Origin: Cryptomeria japonica
Taxonomy: Eukaryota > Streptophyta > Pinopsida > Cupressales > Cupressaceae
Assembly: GCF_030272615.1 (NCBI RefSeq)
Contig: NC_081414.1
Coordinates: forward strand, 656,840,292 to 656,904,291
Length of the DNA stretch: 64,000 nt
Direction of reading: 5' to 3'
Made by a program: the position numbers and the translations under genes. Each line of letters starts with the position of its first letter. Position 1 is the stretch's first letter. Positions 10,171-22,171 of the stretch are shown here, piece after piece. The notes under the pieces are model-generated. The model was not told where the DNA came from. It searched no databases and worked only from the letters and a program-made list of their open reading frames with translations.

Positions 10171-11770
10171 ATGGGAGGTGAAAAGAATAGGTTTGAACCC
10201 ATGACCTATGATAAGTGGCAGAAGAATAAGGAGGTTTGGGAGGAAATTTATGACGGTGAGATGGTGCCCTTTTTGGAGAGACTGCATGGTCATTTTGCCA
10301 TTGTTACTGAAAGCTTTGTCAAAGGTTGGAATAAGGCTGTGCTGACTGCCTTCGATGCTGAGTTTCATGTCGATGAAACCTTGGTTACCACTATTACTGG
10401 TCTGGATATGAAAGGTAGAAAATTATATAGAGACAAGAAGTCGAATGAGGAAGCTATTGTTGCCTTTTATGATAAGGAAATGGAACGATAGAGGGTTACA
10501 AAAATGGTGGATGGTGGTTATAATAGGAAAGAGTTGATTTCCCTCTGGGCTTATATGGCGGAATTCGTCATGAGGTACATCACCCTAGATGGTAGATATG
10601 CTATAATTTTCACGCCTCATTTTACAATCTTCAATCATTTTAGGCATGATAGAATTATTTCCATCCCCTTCTACTTGGTTTCATCTTTGGAGAATAGTTT
10701 AGTTAAACATTTTGAAAACCAGGATAACCCTTTGATTCATTAAGGGCTTATCTTGATGATTATGGAATACACCCAAGCTCATGAAGTGAAACCCTCCCCC
10801 AAGGATAAAACCCACATTTCCTTCTCTAATGTTGATGTGCAGTTTGTTTCTGACACGGAGATGGATGAGGATAACAGTGGTACTGCCATGGATTGGTGTG
10901 ATATCAAGGATATAGAGGACCCTAAGTATAAACCAAAGAAAGAAGGGGAGTTTATGGTGGCCCTGAGAACTAACAATAGCCGGAAAACCAATCTTCCAAG
11001 GTGGGTGACAAGTAAGTTCAAATCTAGTAGTAGGAAAATGCAAGACCTGGAGTCCCCCACCAAAAAGAAAATGAAATTAACCAAATTTAGTGGGTCTAAA
11101 TTTCTGGACCACGAGATTAGGTTGGACATCCCCATAAATGTGGGTAATGAGAAATAGGTGTTTGTGAATCAGGAAAATAAAGGTGAGAAAAAGGAGGTGA
11201 AGGTGCTAGGAAATCTATTTTTGGAGGCTACTAGAAGTTAGGAGAACTATCAGAAGTGGGTGGATAAGGAAATTGGATCCTTTAAAGATGGGATTAAGGG
11301 AATTATTAATGCTTTCAAGGAATCCATTGGGCCCAGTAAAATTGAGAAGATCATGAGCATGATCCAGAAGATATCTCAAGATGTTGAAACTATAAAGGTC
11401 ATCCATGAGCACAAAATTGAGAAGCTGGAAGAGTATGTGAGTGATATCAAGGAAAACCTGAACAATCTGGTGGAAATCAGTAGGGAGGCGATGAAAATAG
11501 TGTTGATGGTTTGGAGAAAATTAATTCCATGATAGCCGACTATAGAACTAGAACCATCGGCACTGACCCTCCCTTGGGGGAAAGGCAGAAAATGAATGCC
11601 TTGGAGGGTGGACAGAGTGCTGGTGGTGGGAATACTAGCTCGGGTCCTTGCAATAGAACCAAGAATCAGAGACAGAACTAGGGAACCTCTAGATTCATCA
11701 TGGAGGATTTGGATAAAATTAATAAGAGGATTATTCAAAAAAATATTGAATTGGTGCACTCTCTTAGTTG
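10171..11770 (+). pseudogene. extra decayed LINE-associated ORF downstream of RNase H
   Basis: From ATG 10171 (MGGEKNRFEPMTYDKWQ) a single frame continues to 11532 with in-frame stops at 10489, 10741, 11155 and about 11239. A likely frameshift near 11500 carries it on to about 11770, roughly 530 codons in all. I do not recognise the family. The N-terminal third is folded-looking (VWEEIYDGEMVPFLERLHG). The middle is charged and basic, with a KKKMKLTKF patch. The C-terminal part (KIEKIMSMIQKISQDVETIK and following) has the heptad look of a coiled coil. A coiled-coil, basic protein would suit an ORF1-like RNA-binding role, but here it lies after RNase H. It ends shortly before the LINE 3' tail, which supports it being part of the element. 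Confidence 0.45.
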
Positions 11771-11939
11771 AGTGTCTTGCCCTCCTTTTTGGTTCTATTG
11801 TTTTTGTTGTTTTGGCTTTAGGTCTGTGTGGGGTTTGTCCCCTATTTTACTTAGGTTTATTTTCTAGTTGGCTGTTGGCCTTGGTCTGTAATACTATGGG
11901 TTTTAGGTCCCTATAAAACCTGTTTATCTTTATCAAAAA

Positions 11940-12834
11940 TAAATCATTTGAGCAATTTTAGGTCAATTTTATCTTTATTGTTGTAACCTACATGAAAATC
12001 CAAACCATTTTAAAGAATAACTATTTCTAGGTTGGAGAAACTATTTTCTAGTGGTCAATATAACAACTTTAGTCATAATTTTGATTTCGGTAGTTACCAA
12101 GGGTAATCAAGTTTGGATGGTAAAAATTATGATATTTTCAAACTTCAAGGGTCAAAGATAACTTGTACCATTAAGGTATGTGGAATGGGGCAAGTGTAAA
12201 AAAAAAAAAACCAAAAAAGGTGACAGAATGTGGGAATGTCAAAGGTTGGGGGTCACACATACATTATGAAAAGTGCTTGGGGAGAGGGAAATTCAAAATT
12301 CCAACACTAAAAGAGTACTCAATGTAAAGGTCTCTAAGTTAGGAGGTTGGAGTTGGTGAACAAGGAATGGTGTGAAGAAATGGTTTAAATTTGGACAAAA
12401 AATATTTGAAAACTTTAAAACATGGGGGATTGAGATGACAGGATACAAGAACAAAATTAGATAAAATCCTACAACTACAACTTTGTTAAACAAATCAAGG
12501 AAAAATTGGCTCGAGTTAAAAAATAGAGGAGGTCCACAGGATTCAAGAAGATAGAAAAATGCTTAACACCAAATAAATTTGAGTTTGGGTATGAGAGATA
12601 AGGAATGCCAACAAGGGGAAGTCCAATGAGTTGATAAGGATGAAGGGAAAAGGTGAGGATGAATGAATGGTTTATTGGGATGGATAAACCTGCAACTATA
12701 AAAATATAACACCTTGCATAGATTTAGGATTTTATTAGAAAATACATCAAACATAAAATCTTTTAGATTTCTTGCAACTATTACAACATTGGTAATGGCA
12801 CAAGGAAATACTCAGAAAAATGGCATTCACCCTT
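11940..12834. other. AT-rich intergenic DNA, no gene seen
   Basis: No sustained frame, element end or RNA gene recognised; short open stretches here have biased composition and no motif. Confidence 0.4.
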
Positions 12835-12886
12835 TGATTCCCAAAAAGGGTAGTAAAAACTGATTCCCAAAAAGGGTAGTAAAAAC
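12835..12886. repeat. 26 bp perfect tandem repeat, two copies
   Basis: The unit tgattcccaaaaagggtagt plus aaaaac occurs twice in direct succession without mismatch. Confidence 0.9.
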
Positions 12887-15871
12887 ATCATTCTATAGTA
12901 TATAGCCCTTAAAATTTCATAGAAATAATTAACAGAGAATTTTTTCTCATATAAAAATTATACTCATGTGATAATAAATGATCTTAAATATGAATTGATA
13001 TCACTCTTGGAATTATATATTAAGAAAAAAGGTTTCATCATTGAATTCTTTATTACCTTTCTTATTGTTTCTTATTTCCACTATTTTCATTATGATTTGG
13101 CACATGTAGGTTGAAGGGTGGATTGTTGATAAGAGAAGGCTTAAATCCATTATTGTGTGTATATGAATAGGTGTGATAAGTATGAGGGATGAAATGGGTA
13201 ATATGTTAGGAAAGTGAAATAGAAGAGTAAGAATAACAAAGCATGTGCATGGGAATAGGTAGAGGTTGGATAGGTTTGAGAAATATGTGGAATGAAAGAG
13301 ATGATAATTTAAGAAAGGGACATAGAATAGGAAGGAAAATGAAATGTATCCATGGGATTTGATATAGGGATATAATAAGGAATAGACATTGTATGAGAAA
13401 GGATGGTAGATGTAGGAATACAATCACCAAGAGTAGTTGTGATTAGTCAGATAGTGGTGGATAAGATAGGTATGAAGGTAATTTAGAAGGTGGGAAGTTG
13501 AAAAAAGGATAAACAATGTATGGTGTATACTAATTTAGGTGGAAGAACTACTATGGGGTTAGAAAATGTTAGTAGGAGTAATGTAGAATATGGGCTAATG
13601 GTAGTGATGGCTAGATATATAAGGTTTTCAAGTACCACAAATATAATTTGGAGCATTTATAGACTCATATATACAAGTTATATAGCCCTAAATCACATGC
13701 CTAGTATACTTAAATAGGCTATAGAAATATAAAATATAATTAAATAAAAAGTTGAATTCTTGAGAATAAGATAATTAAGTATTATTATAAAAATATATGA
13801 TGGAACATGGAATTGTGAAAGGTATTAATGGTCTATACAGAGAACTGAAACATGGGAGATAAGAGTATGAAATATATGAATTAAATGTATATTAAATAAA
13901 TAAGACGATAAGTGAGAGTAAAACATGACAAATATAATATGAGATATGTATAAGCCATTGAAGAATCTTAATATATAATGGGTGTATATAAATGAATGTA
14001 GAGTTTATCATGGTATAATTTGTTTTATACTTATCAAATATATCATTTCTCTCTCTTTATTGCATCACATTGAGTTTTACTGCATATTTGACCTAATATT
14101 AAACATTTGACTTCAATCGATATTTTTACATAATCAAGTAGAAAACGAAGAGGAGATATCCTATTGGCAAAGTAGATGAAGGAATTTTAGCACTAATATC
14201 TTATAAAATTTGATATCATTATGTATAATCAATGAAGACATTTTAAATCATATTAGATAACTTTTTGTAGGATTTTTAGTGTTGGCCAAACTAACAAGCT
14301 AATTTATAAAATTGCTTTGTCATGAGTGTAATTTTAGCTATATAATTATAAATTTATTATAATGAGAATTATCCATATATTATTTTCAATAGAAGCATAA
14401 ATATAGATTTTATTCTCATTAGATTAGGTTCCCATCTTAAGATTTATATGAGAACTCTTTAATGGAAGAGAAGGATCATAAGTAGCCCATGCCATCAATA
14501 AAATATAGGATTATAAATCTAGCTAATTAGCTTTCAAATTATAACAATGAGAAATATCAATTTAGCATAGGGCATTTAAGATGGTTCAAACAAGGTGTTT
14601 GTGTACCTATATGACTATAGACAATCATCCATGCATATAAGTAGAGTAGGAAAGCTTAGAGCTCACTTATAAAAGTCCTTAAAAAAATTGAGATAAATTG
14701 ATTAACTAGCATAGAATTTGGAAATACTTGAGAAAAGTAGAGTTCGCAATGTCTTCAATGTTTGGTGTATCACTCCATTGGATGAAGAAGAGAAACAAAC
14801 TTTTATTTTGGATTTAGTTATGGATGTGAAAAAAAGGAAGATGAGGAGCTAAGAGATTGCCGAGTGTCTATTCTAATGGAAAGACCTTGATGAAGATTCC
14901 ATGTGAGGAGCATCATGAATTTTGGAGCATCCTGAATTGAACTTGTTTAAGGGCAAGTAATTTTGAGTGGGGAAGACTTCTCTTTCCTCCCTTTATGTAA
15001 TAATATTGTTATGTGTCAAAATTCCTTGATCCAAAGATCTTTTATCCATTCTCAAACACAAATTATATTTATACAAGTCTCCTCTTCCTCTTTTGGTGTC
15101 ATACTAGGTTGCTCATCTTTATACACTTGGGTGAGTTGCGTATTTTAGATCTAAAAATGAAACCCTAATGGAGTATGTAAGGGTGGGTATGGTCACAAAA
15201 AGAGATATCCAACAGTAAATATTAACCCTGAAATAAAATGTGCATTTCAATGAAGTAGAAATGAAAATAACACAAACCCTCACAATATTTCAAGTGATAA
15301 TGAAGTATAATGTATAGATACCAAGCCACAAAATAGTGAAGGTACAAAACCTATAGTAAAACCCTAGGGTGGCATAAGATGAGATAAATTCACCAAAATA
15401 CAATGGAAAATAATTTTTTTATGCTAGAAGTAATCTACGCTAAGCAAATGAAATGCATGAATATAAGCATAAACTAACCTAGATGAATAATTTGAATTAT
15501 ATGGAAATGGATAATTTAAAATTAAATTCTAAGAAAGGAAAGTAAATGCAAGGGTTTGGGATACTTATTTTTTGGAATTTTGAGGAAGAATGCAACCTAA
15601 TGATGTGAAAATATCTAATTTGTGTTCACATAAATAAAGGATAACAAGGTGTGCTCATTGTTTTGGATGTTGTGCTAAACTATCACTATCTCATAGGCAA
15701 ATCAATGGATTGAGTTCGATTTTCAAAGTATGGATCTAGCATGTGTCTCAAAAATCTAATCTTGGTGATTGAGAAATTAGTACCTAGTATATTATTTTCT
15801 TCATTTATTTGTTTTCAATGAATAGAAACACTTAAAATACCTTAAGGATGTTGTCAAATCACTAGGGGCAA
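12887..15871. other. AT-rich intergenic DNA, no gene seen
   Basis: About 3 kb of AT-rich sequence. Open stretches such as 13,013-13,423 on the minus strand are long only because the plus strand is purine-rich, giving Tyr/Phe/Ile/Leu/Ser-rich translations without motifs. No LTR ends or tRNA-like folds were recognised. Confidence 0.4.
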
Positions 15872-17473
15872 TGGTGCAGGAGCAACTAAGGGTTGAAATG
15901 CCCTTAACCAATTTTAGCTTGTGAGACCTTCCAGTGGTCATGTAAATACATAAGGATTGTGTCTAGTCCATTTGTATGATTGTTTAATTACAGTTTTTAT
16001 AATGTATCTTATCGACAAGACCTACCCCGATGAGTTCGCCAGAGTTTGGAGTGGTTGTATCGGGTATCGGAAGGAGCAGTTTCACGTTACCCCGATGATT
16101 AACTTGACCTGTATTCGGACGGTGATCATGGATGATCCAACAACTATTGCTATATCGTGATGGGAAGATGATTGCTAGGTAATCCTCACAACTTGGCGAC
16201 AAAGCACGTGCAAAAAGAGGCGAGTTAACCATCGTGTAGGTTGAAGGTGGATCAATGGCGGTCACTATACCGCAATAGAGAGATGCACAAAACTTATTAT
16301 CCGTGATTTGGCGACCAAGTGGTGGGGCTCAGCATAAGAGAAACTCAGATGGGTTAACGGGTAAGCAAGTTCGGGATGATCAGACGATTGTCGCTATACC
16401 ACGATGGCAAGATGCACGAAGTTTATGCTCCGCGACTTGGCAACCAAGATGGGGCCCGACAAAAAATAGCTTCATTCCAAGTGGTTAGTGAGGTCGTGCT
16501 AAGGTAGAAGGATAGGGACCCCAGAGCCAATTAGGGAGTGCCAAGTGGCAGAGCACATAAAGAGATCAAGAAAGATTGGATGGTTAAATTTCAAACCATT
16601 GGTGTAGTTGCAAATGGAAACCATTGGTAACAAGATTCATCTCATCCAATTGGAGGAGTTCCAAACAGAGGATGTATGTATAAAAAGACACAATTGGCAT
16701 CTGTAAGGGGCTAATGGTTAATCGTGGATCATTGATCATTGTTTGTCGATTGCCTTAGAGAACACATTTTGCTTTTCTGAAATGCAATAGAGAAGTCCAT
16801 TTTCTTGTTTTCAATTAGAGTTTCATTTTTGTTCGTTTCACGTAAGTTGTTAATGTAATTGCTTCATTTCTCTATTCTGTGAGTTGTTTGTTTGAACCCG
16901 TGAATAAATTTGGGATATGTAAATAAATCTTTCCTTTTCAGTTTTTGTTCCCTATTTGCAATAATAAAATAGCTCTGACTTGAAACTGCATAAGATCTTT
17001 GGAGATTGTCAAGCAGAGCCAGAAATGTACAGTAGGTTTTCATTTGAGAGAGACCAAGAAATGGCAATCGCCATTTCTTCATACTAAGCCTAGGTGAGCT
17101 TGGCGATAGTCCAGCTAGGTATCAATAATTTGAAGGAGATAACTTGTAGGGGAAGGAAACTGCTAAGAACTGGGAAAAGATCCAGAAAGATACAACCATG
17201 AAAAATGAGACATTGTGTAACCATAGGGAAGAGTTTGCTAAACCAAACAAGATGGGTGGTTTTGCAAAAAGAGAGTGAATTTATGTGTGTCCTAAACCCC
17301 TGCAAGGATTTAGTGAACAAGCTTACCTTGTGAGGTTGAGGAAGATGAGATAAGAAAAAAAATGGTAGGGAAGCCCTTAGAAGTCTAGAGGGGTAGACTT
17401 GGAACCCAGAAAGGGATAGAAGCAAACCATCAAAGAAACCAAATTGATGGCAAACTAGGATAATTCTATATGA
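15872..17473 (+). repeat. 5' LTR of element 1
   Basis: Begins TGGTGCAGGAGCAACTAAGG and aligns throughout with the 3' LTR, which begins TGGTGTAGGAGC. The end has decayed from CA to GA (ctatatga against ccctatca). U3 contains about three diverged units of roughly 120-130 bp, starting near 16,144, 16,261 and 16,390. Each has a cgctatacc-like start and a gacttggc.accaag core. Confidence 0.85.
16679..16686 (+). promoter_or_regulatory. TATA box of element 1 5' LTR
   Basis: tataaaaa lies in the middle of the LTR and is kept in the 3' LTR at 23,011. It is a likely core promoter for the element transcript. Confidence 0.55.
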
Positions 17474-17475
17474 TA

Positions 17476-17487
17476 TTGATATTAGAG
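17476..17487 (+). promoter_or_regulatory. primer-binding site of element 1, tRNA-Met type (decayed)
   Basis: ttgatattagag sits two bases after the LTR end, where element 2 has ttggtattagag. Both are variants of the initiator tRNA-Met site tggtatcagagc. Confidence 0.6.
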
Positions 17488-17555
17488 GAAGGTTAGACTT
17501 GGGAAGAAAGTAGTTGATGTCAGACACTGAATCAATAGGAGAAAATAGTCTTAGA

Positions 17556-18719
17556 ATGGTGACAAATGTAGAGTTAGCCAAGAAAGTAGAAGATTGGGAG
17601 GAAGAGAATAGACTCCTAAAAGAAAGATTGCTACAATTGGAGAGAAAACTAGATGTAGTTGAGGATAAAACTGAGAAAGTAACAATCTAGGTTAGTGAAG
17701 GGAAGGGTAAAAAATCAGTGGAAGAGGATAGGATACCTCCCTGAGACATTGTCTGACCTGAAAAACCTTTCCTTAAAGCAATTAAAGCCTTAGGAGAAAA
17801 ATCCCTATGACTGCCACTTTTTTATGGTAAAATGGATCTTGAAGTATTTATGGAATGGATTGAAGGATTGGAGAATCACTTTGAGTGTGATGGAATTAGT
17901 GAAGCCCAAAAGGTGAAGGTAGCTAAGTCTAGATTGAGAGGAGCAACCTTGACTTGGTGGAAATTTATCCAAGAATAAAGGCAAAAAGAGGGTAAGAACT
18001 AAATAGTCAGTTGGAACAAAATGGTAGCCAAGGTGAGGGAAGCCTATGTCCTTGAATATTATGAGATCCAATTACACAAAAGGAAACAAAACCTGAGATA
18101 AAGAGACTTGGATGTGAGCAGGTACACTAAAGAATTTCAAAAGTTGTGTCTAAGATCCAAGGTGGTAGAGGATGAGAGCATCAAGGTAGCTAGATACTTG
18201 AATGGATTGAGATGAAATATTCAAGAGGAGTTGAGTTTGTTATGTCCTAAGACTGTGCATAAGTTCTCTCAATTGGCACTGAAGGTGGAGGAAAAGAGTA
18301 AAAAGAAGCAAGAACAAAGAAACAGAGGAAGAGGCAGAGGAAAAGATGGTAGAGGTCAAAGAGGCAGTTTTGGTGGAAGAGGAATAGATCAAAGGTCCCA
18401 AGGAGAGTCCAAACTTATAGAGAAAAGTGAGGATTCACATAGCAAGAACAACTATAGAGAAAGGGGATCATCTAGCAATCCAGGAAGAGGTAGATCTAGT
18501 GGACTGGGAAGAGGGTCCTACTTCTCCACCATGAAGTGTTACAATTGCCAAAAGTTGGGTCACCCTGCCTATAGATGTCCAGAGAAATCCTCTTCATCTC
18601 AAGGAAGTGAAAGAAGAGTGACATATGCGCAAGAAGATGCAGAAAGAAGCAAGACACAAGGTGTGAGCTTAGCTCCTGAAGATGGAGGAAAAATTAATGA
18701 TGAGAAGAGCCTTGATTAA
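17556..18719 (+). pseudogene. gag: element 1 gag (capsid and nucleocapsid)
   Basis: One frame begins with ATG at 17556 (the equivalent ATG starts gag in element 2) and carries several stops. An N-terminal coiled-coil-like stretch (ENRLLKERLLQLERKLDVVE) leads to the capsid core with WIEGLENHFECDGISEAQKV and ATLTWWKF, the conserved Retrotrans_gag region. A Gly/Arg-rich RGRGRG tail follows, then one intact zinc knuckle, CYNCQKLGHPAYRC, at 18537-18578. Gag would package element RNA. The frame is lost near 18,690 at an A-rich run; the pol frame continues one base off, and comparison with element 2 indicates gag and pol were originally one polyprotein. Confidence 0.85.
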
Positions 18720-21700
18720 GGAACCAATTAAAGAAGAAACAACTCAAAGAAGAGCTTTGTTTATAATCAAATGCAAGGTCCTTGGTATGTTTTTTAGAGT
18801 GATGATAGACTCAGGGTCTATTGACAACATTATGTCAGAAGACGCAGTAAGTAAATTGAAGTTGAAAATAATTCCACATAGTAATCCATATAGGGTCACT
18901 TGGCTCAACAAGGAGCAACATGTGATAGTGAGTGAACAAACATGGGTTGAGTTCAACATAGGTAGTTATAAGGATAAATCCTTGTGTGACATCCTGCCTA
19001 TGGATGCTCTCCATCTACTTCTTGGTAGACCATGATAGTTTGACAGAAAGGCCATTCACAATGGAGAGAAGAACTCTTATTCTTTTCAAAAGGATGGAGT
19101 TGCATACCATATTAAGTCCCTAAGTGATGAAGGAGAGAGTAGCAAAACTAAAGGCCCAAATGTGTTATGGGTACGTCAAAAAGAGTTCATTAATACTCTT
19201 AAAGAAGGAGAAGGAGTGGGGTTTGCTCTTATAGTGAAACCAAGTGAAGCAAAGCAAGAAAAGAAGGTAAAAATACCTCATGAAGTGCAGCAGATACTAG
19301 ACAACTTCAAAGCGATCATAAGTGATGGAGCACCATCAGCCCTACCTCCTATTAGAGCCATAAGCCATTAGATTGATTTCATTCCAGGAGCATCATTACC
19401 CAACAAAGAAGCCTACAAGATGACTCCTGAATAGAACAAGGAAGTGTCTAGACAAGTCCAAGAATTATTGGACCAAGGGTTGATAAAAAAGAGCATAAGT
19501 CCTTGTGTTGTACCTACAATATTATCACCCAAGAAAGGAGGAACATGGAGGCTATGCACAAATTCAAGAGCCATAAATAGAATCACTATCAGGTACATAT
19601 TTCCTATCCCAAGAATTCAAGACTTGATGGATTTCTTGGGAGGTGCAAAGTACTTCAGTAAGACTGATCTCAAGAATGGATACCACTAGATCAGTATAAA
19701 GGAAGGTGATGAATGGAAAACAACCTTCAAAACCAATGAAGGACTTTATGAGTGGCTTTTTATGCCATTCGATCTTAATAATGCTCCCAGTACATTCATG
19801 AGACTCATGAATGAAGTGCTGAGAGATTTTATTGGTAAATTTGTTGTTGTATACCTAGATGATATCTTGATTTTTCAGTAGAATTAAAGACGAACATCTA
19901 GAGAATCTTAGTATTGTATTGCGAAAATTGTATGATGAGAAATTAACAATAAACTTGGAGAAGTGTGAGTTTATGAAGCAAGAACTTGTATATCTTGGAT
20001 TTGTAATTTCATGAGGAGATTTGAAGATGGACACATCAAAGGTGGAAGCCATCAGAAATTGGCCAACACCAAAGACAACAAGTGAAGTAAGAATTTTTCA
20101 TGGTTTGGCACAGTTCTACAAAAAGTTTATCAGAGGGTTCAGTGAGATTTGTGCACCCATGCTGGATACCATCAAAGCAGGAGTTAAGACTAAGTTTTAG
20201 CGGACCAATGTAGCTAACAAAGGGTTTGAACTTTTGAAAAAAAGGTAGCTACACAACCAGTACTCATTCTTCCTAGTTTTGACAAGTTGTTCACAATTGA
20301 ATGTGATGCAAGTAATATAGTAGTTGGTGCTATTTTGAGTCAAGATAATAGACCTATATCTTTCTTTGGTGAGAAGCTCAATGATTCCAAGAAGAAGTAT
20401 TCATCCTATGATCTCGAGTTGTATGCTCTTGTCCAAGCTCTTAGGAAGTGGAGGTACTACTTGTTACCTAAGGAGTTTGTTGTTTACACAGATAATCAAG
20501 ATTTAAGTTTTCTGAATTAACAAGATAAGTTGAGTCATAGGCACATTAAATGGGTTGAGTATTTTCAGTCATATAATTTTTCTCCATAAGAAAGGACAGT
20601 ATAATAATGTAGCAGATTATTTGAGTAGAAGGCTACTAACAGTGCAAGAAGTGTAGACTCGGAGTATCAGAGTTGATTACTTCAAGGATTTGTACCCCAA
20701 TGATGAAGATTTTGCAGTCATTTACAAGGTTTGTCAAGAATTTCAGAATCACTTTCATAGTGAATACGCTGACTTTACTTTGCAAAATAGTTTGTTGTTT
20801 AAAGGTGGACAACTGTGTTCCCAAAGGATCGATGAGGGAAAATCTGATCCAAGAAAAGCACAATGGATGTTTGAGTGGTCATTTTGGCCTTAATAAGACA
20901 TTGGAACTTGTTCAAAGGTTCTACTATTGGCTCAAAAAGCAGAGGGATATCAGAATGTATGTTGAGCAGTGTATGGTTTGTCAGAAATATAAAGGTACAA
21001 CTATTAATGCTGGTCTTTATCAGCCTTTACCTATTCCTACAAGGCCATGGGAATGTGTTAGTATGGATTTTGTGGTTAGATTACCCAAAACAAAGCTTGG
21101 CTATGATAGTATTTTTGTTGTTGTTGTTGTTGACAGATTCAGTAAGATGGCACATTTTGTTCCTTTGTAAAACTACCCATGATCCTAGTCACATTGCACA
21201 CTTATTTTTCAAAGAGTTTATAAGAATCTATGGTTTGTGGGTTAGTATTGTTTTAAATAGAGATGTCAAATTCCTTGGAATGTTTTGGAAAACTCTTTGG
21301 AAAAGACTGGGAACTAACTTGTCTTTTGGTTCAGCCTATCATCCCCAAACAGATGGTCAAACAGAGGTGGTCAATAGGACACTTGGAAACCTTTTAAGGT
21401 GTTTGAAAAAAGAATATGGATAGAGTTGGGATCAGATTCTTCACTAGGAGGAGTTTGCCTACAATGATAGTGTCAACAGATCTACTAGGAAGAGTCCCTT
21501 TGAGATAGTGTATGGTATGCACCCATGAGGTGTTATGGAATTACGTGATCTTGGTAATCTATCACACAGAAGTGGTCAATTTGATGATGTTGCTCAATAT
21601 ATGAAGGAGGTTCATGACCAAGTCAAGCGAGCTCTCCAAGATTCTTCACAAAAAGTTAAAGCCTGAGTTGATACCACATGGAGAGATGTGCAATTTTCAG

Positions 21701-22149
21701 TTGGAGATTTGGTGATGGTACATTTGAACAAGGCTCGACTTCAGAAAGGGGTTCCAAGCAAGATACAAATGAGGAGACTAGGCCCATGTAAAGTTTTAGC
21801 CAAGTATGGCTCTAATGCCTATAAGACTGATTTTCCATCTGATATTGCTTTGTCTCCCATTTTCAATGTCGGAGATTTGGTTTTCTACAAGGGACAACTT
21901 CCCAAGGAGGATGCGTGAGTTTCAGATGTTCAACAGTCACTTGCCGACCTACCATTACTTTCTCCTTCCATGCCTTAGGCTAAGAAAGTGTTGGATTCCC
22001 GCGTTCTCAAGAAGACTAGACAATAGGTTTACATGGAACATTTGGTCAAGTGGATGCATAAACCTGATTTTGAAGTGACCTGGGTCCCTAAATCAGACTT
22101 TGTTAAGTCAGGAATTGATCTTTCCTTGCTACCAAGTGTAGTCACTTGA
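18682..22149 (+). pseudogene. pol: element 1 pol (protease, RT, RNase H, integrase, chromodomain)
   Basis: Domains in order: aspartic protease with DSGS at 18808; reverse transcriptase with PKKGGTWRLC, SKTDLKNGYH and the catalytic YLDD at 19852-19863; RNase H from about 20,287 (ECDASNIVVGAIL, YTDNQ); integrase from about 20,870 with the HHCC finger (CMVCQ), MDFV, and HPQTDGQTEVVNR; a C-terminal chromodomain-like segment (YMEHLVKW...VTWVPKSDF) ending at TGA 22,149. The second catalytic aspartate of integrase has become Asn (VLNRD in place of the usual SDRD). Many stops and at least four frame changes make it inactive. A VVVVV expansion sits in the integrase (GTTGTTGTT at about 21,116). Confidence 0.85.
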
Positions 22150-22162
22150 CTTCTTTGTTTTT

Positions 22163-22171
22163 GGGGGAGTA
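22163..22171 (+). promoter_or_regulatory. polypurine tract of element 1
   Basis: gggggagta immediately precedes the TGG start of the 3' LTR. Element 2 has the same kind of tract at the same place. It would prime plus-strand DNA synthesis. Confidence 0.7.

Larger units (their letters stand above)
9450..11939 (+). mobile_element. 5'-truncated LINE (L1-type, plant)
   Basis: The segment carries the RNase H end of a LINE ORF2, a second long decayed frame, and a 3' terminus ending ttatctttatcaaaaat. That ending resembles plant LINE tails and closely matches the 3' end of the retroposon at 28,793. No endonuclease or reverse transcriptase precedes it, so it is truncated at the 5' side, the usual LINE outcome. 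I looked for a target duplication between the flanks and did not find a convincing one, so the 5' boundary is approximate. Confidence 0.65.

Noticed and set aside
9440-11960. Possible target duplication around the LINE
   Set aside because: Only short AT-rich matches (for example caattaatttt against caatttta) exist; none is convincing.
13013-13430. Minus-strand open frames of 136 and 74 codons
   Set aside because: Composition is driven by a purine-rich opposite strand; there is no motif and two frames are open at once.
15855-15871. Purine-rich aggggcaa before the left LTR of element 1, like a polypurine tract
   Set aside because: Similarity to the true tract (gggggagta) is short and nothing further upstream matches the element interior.
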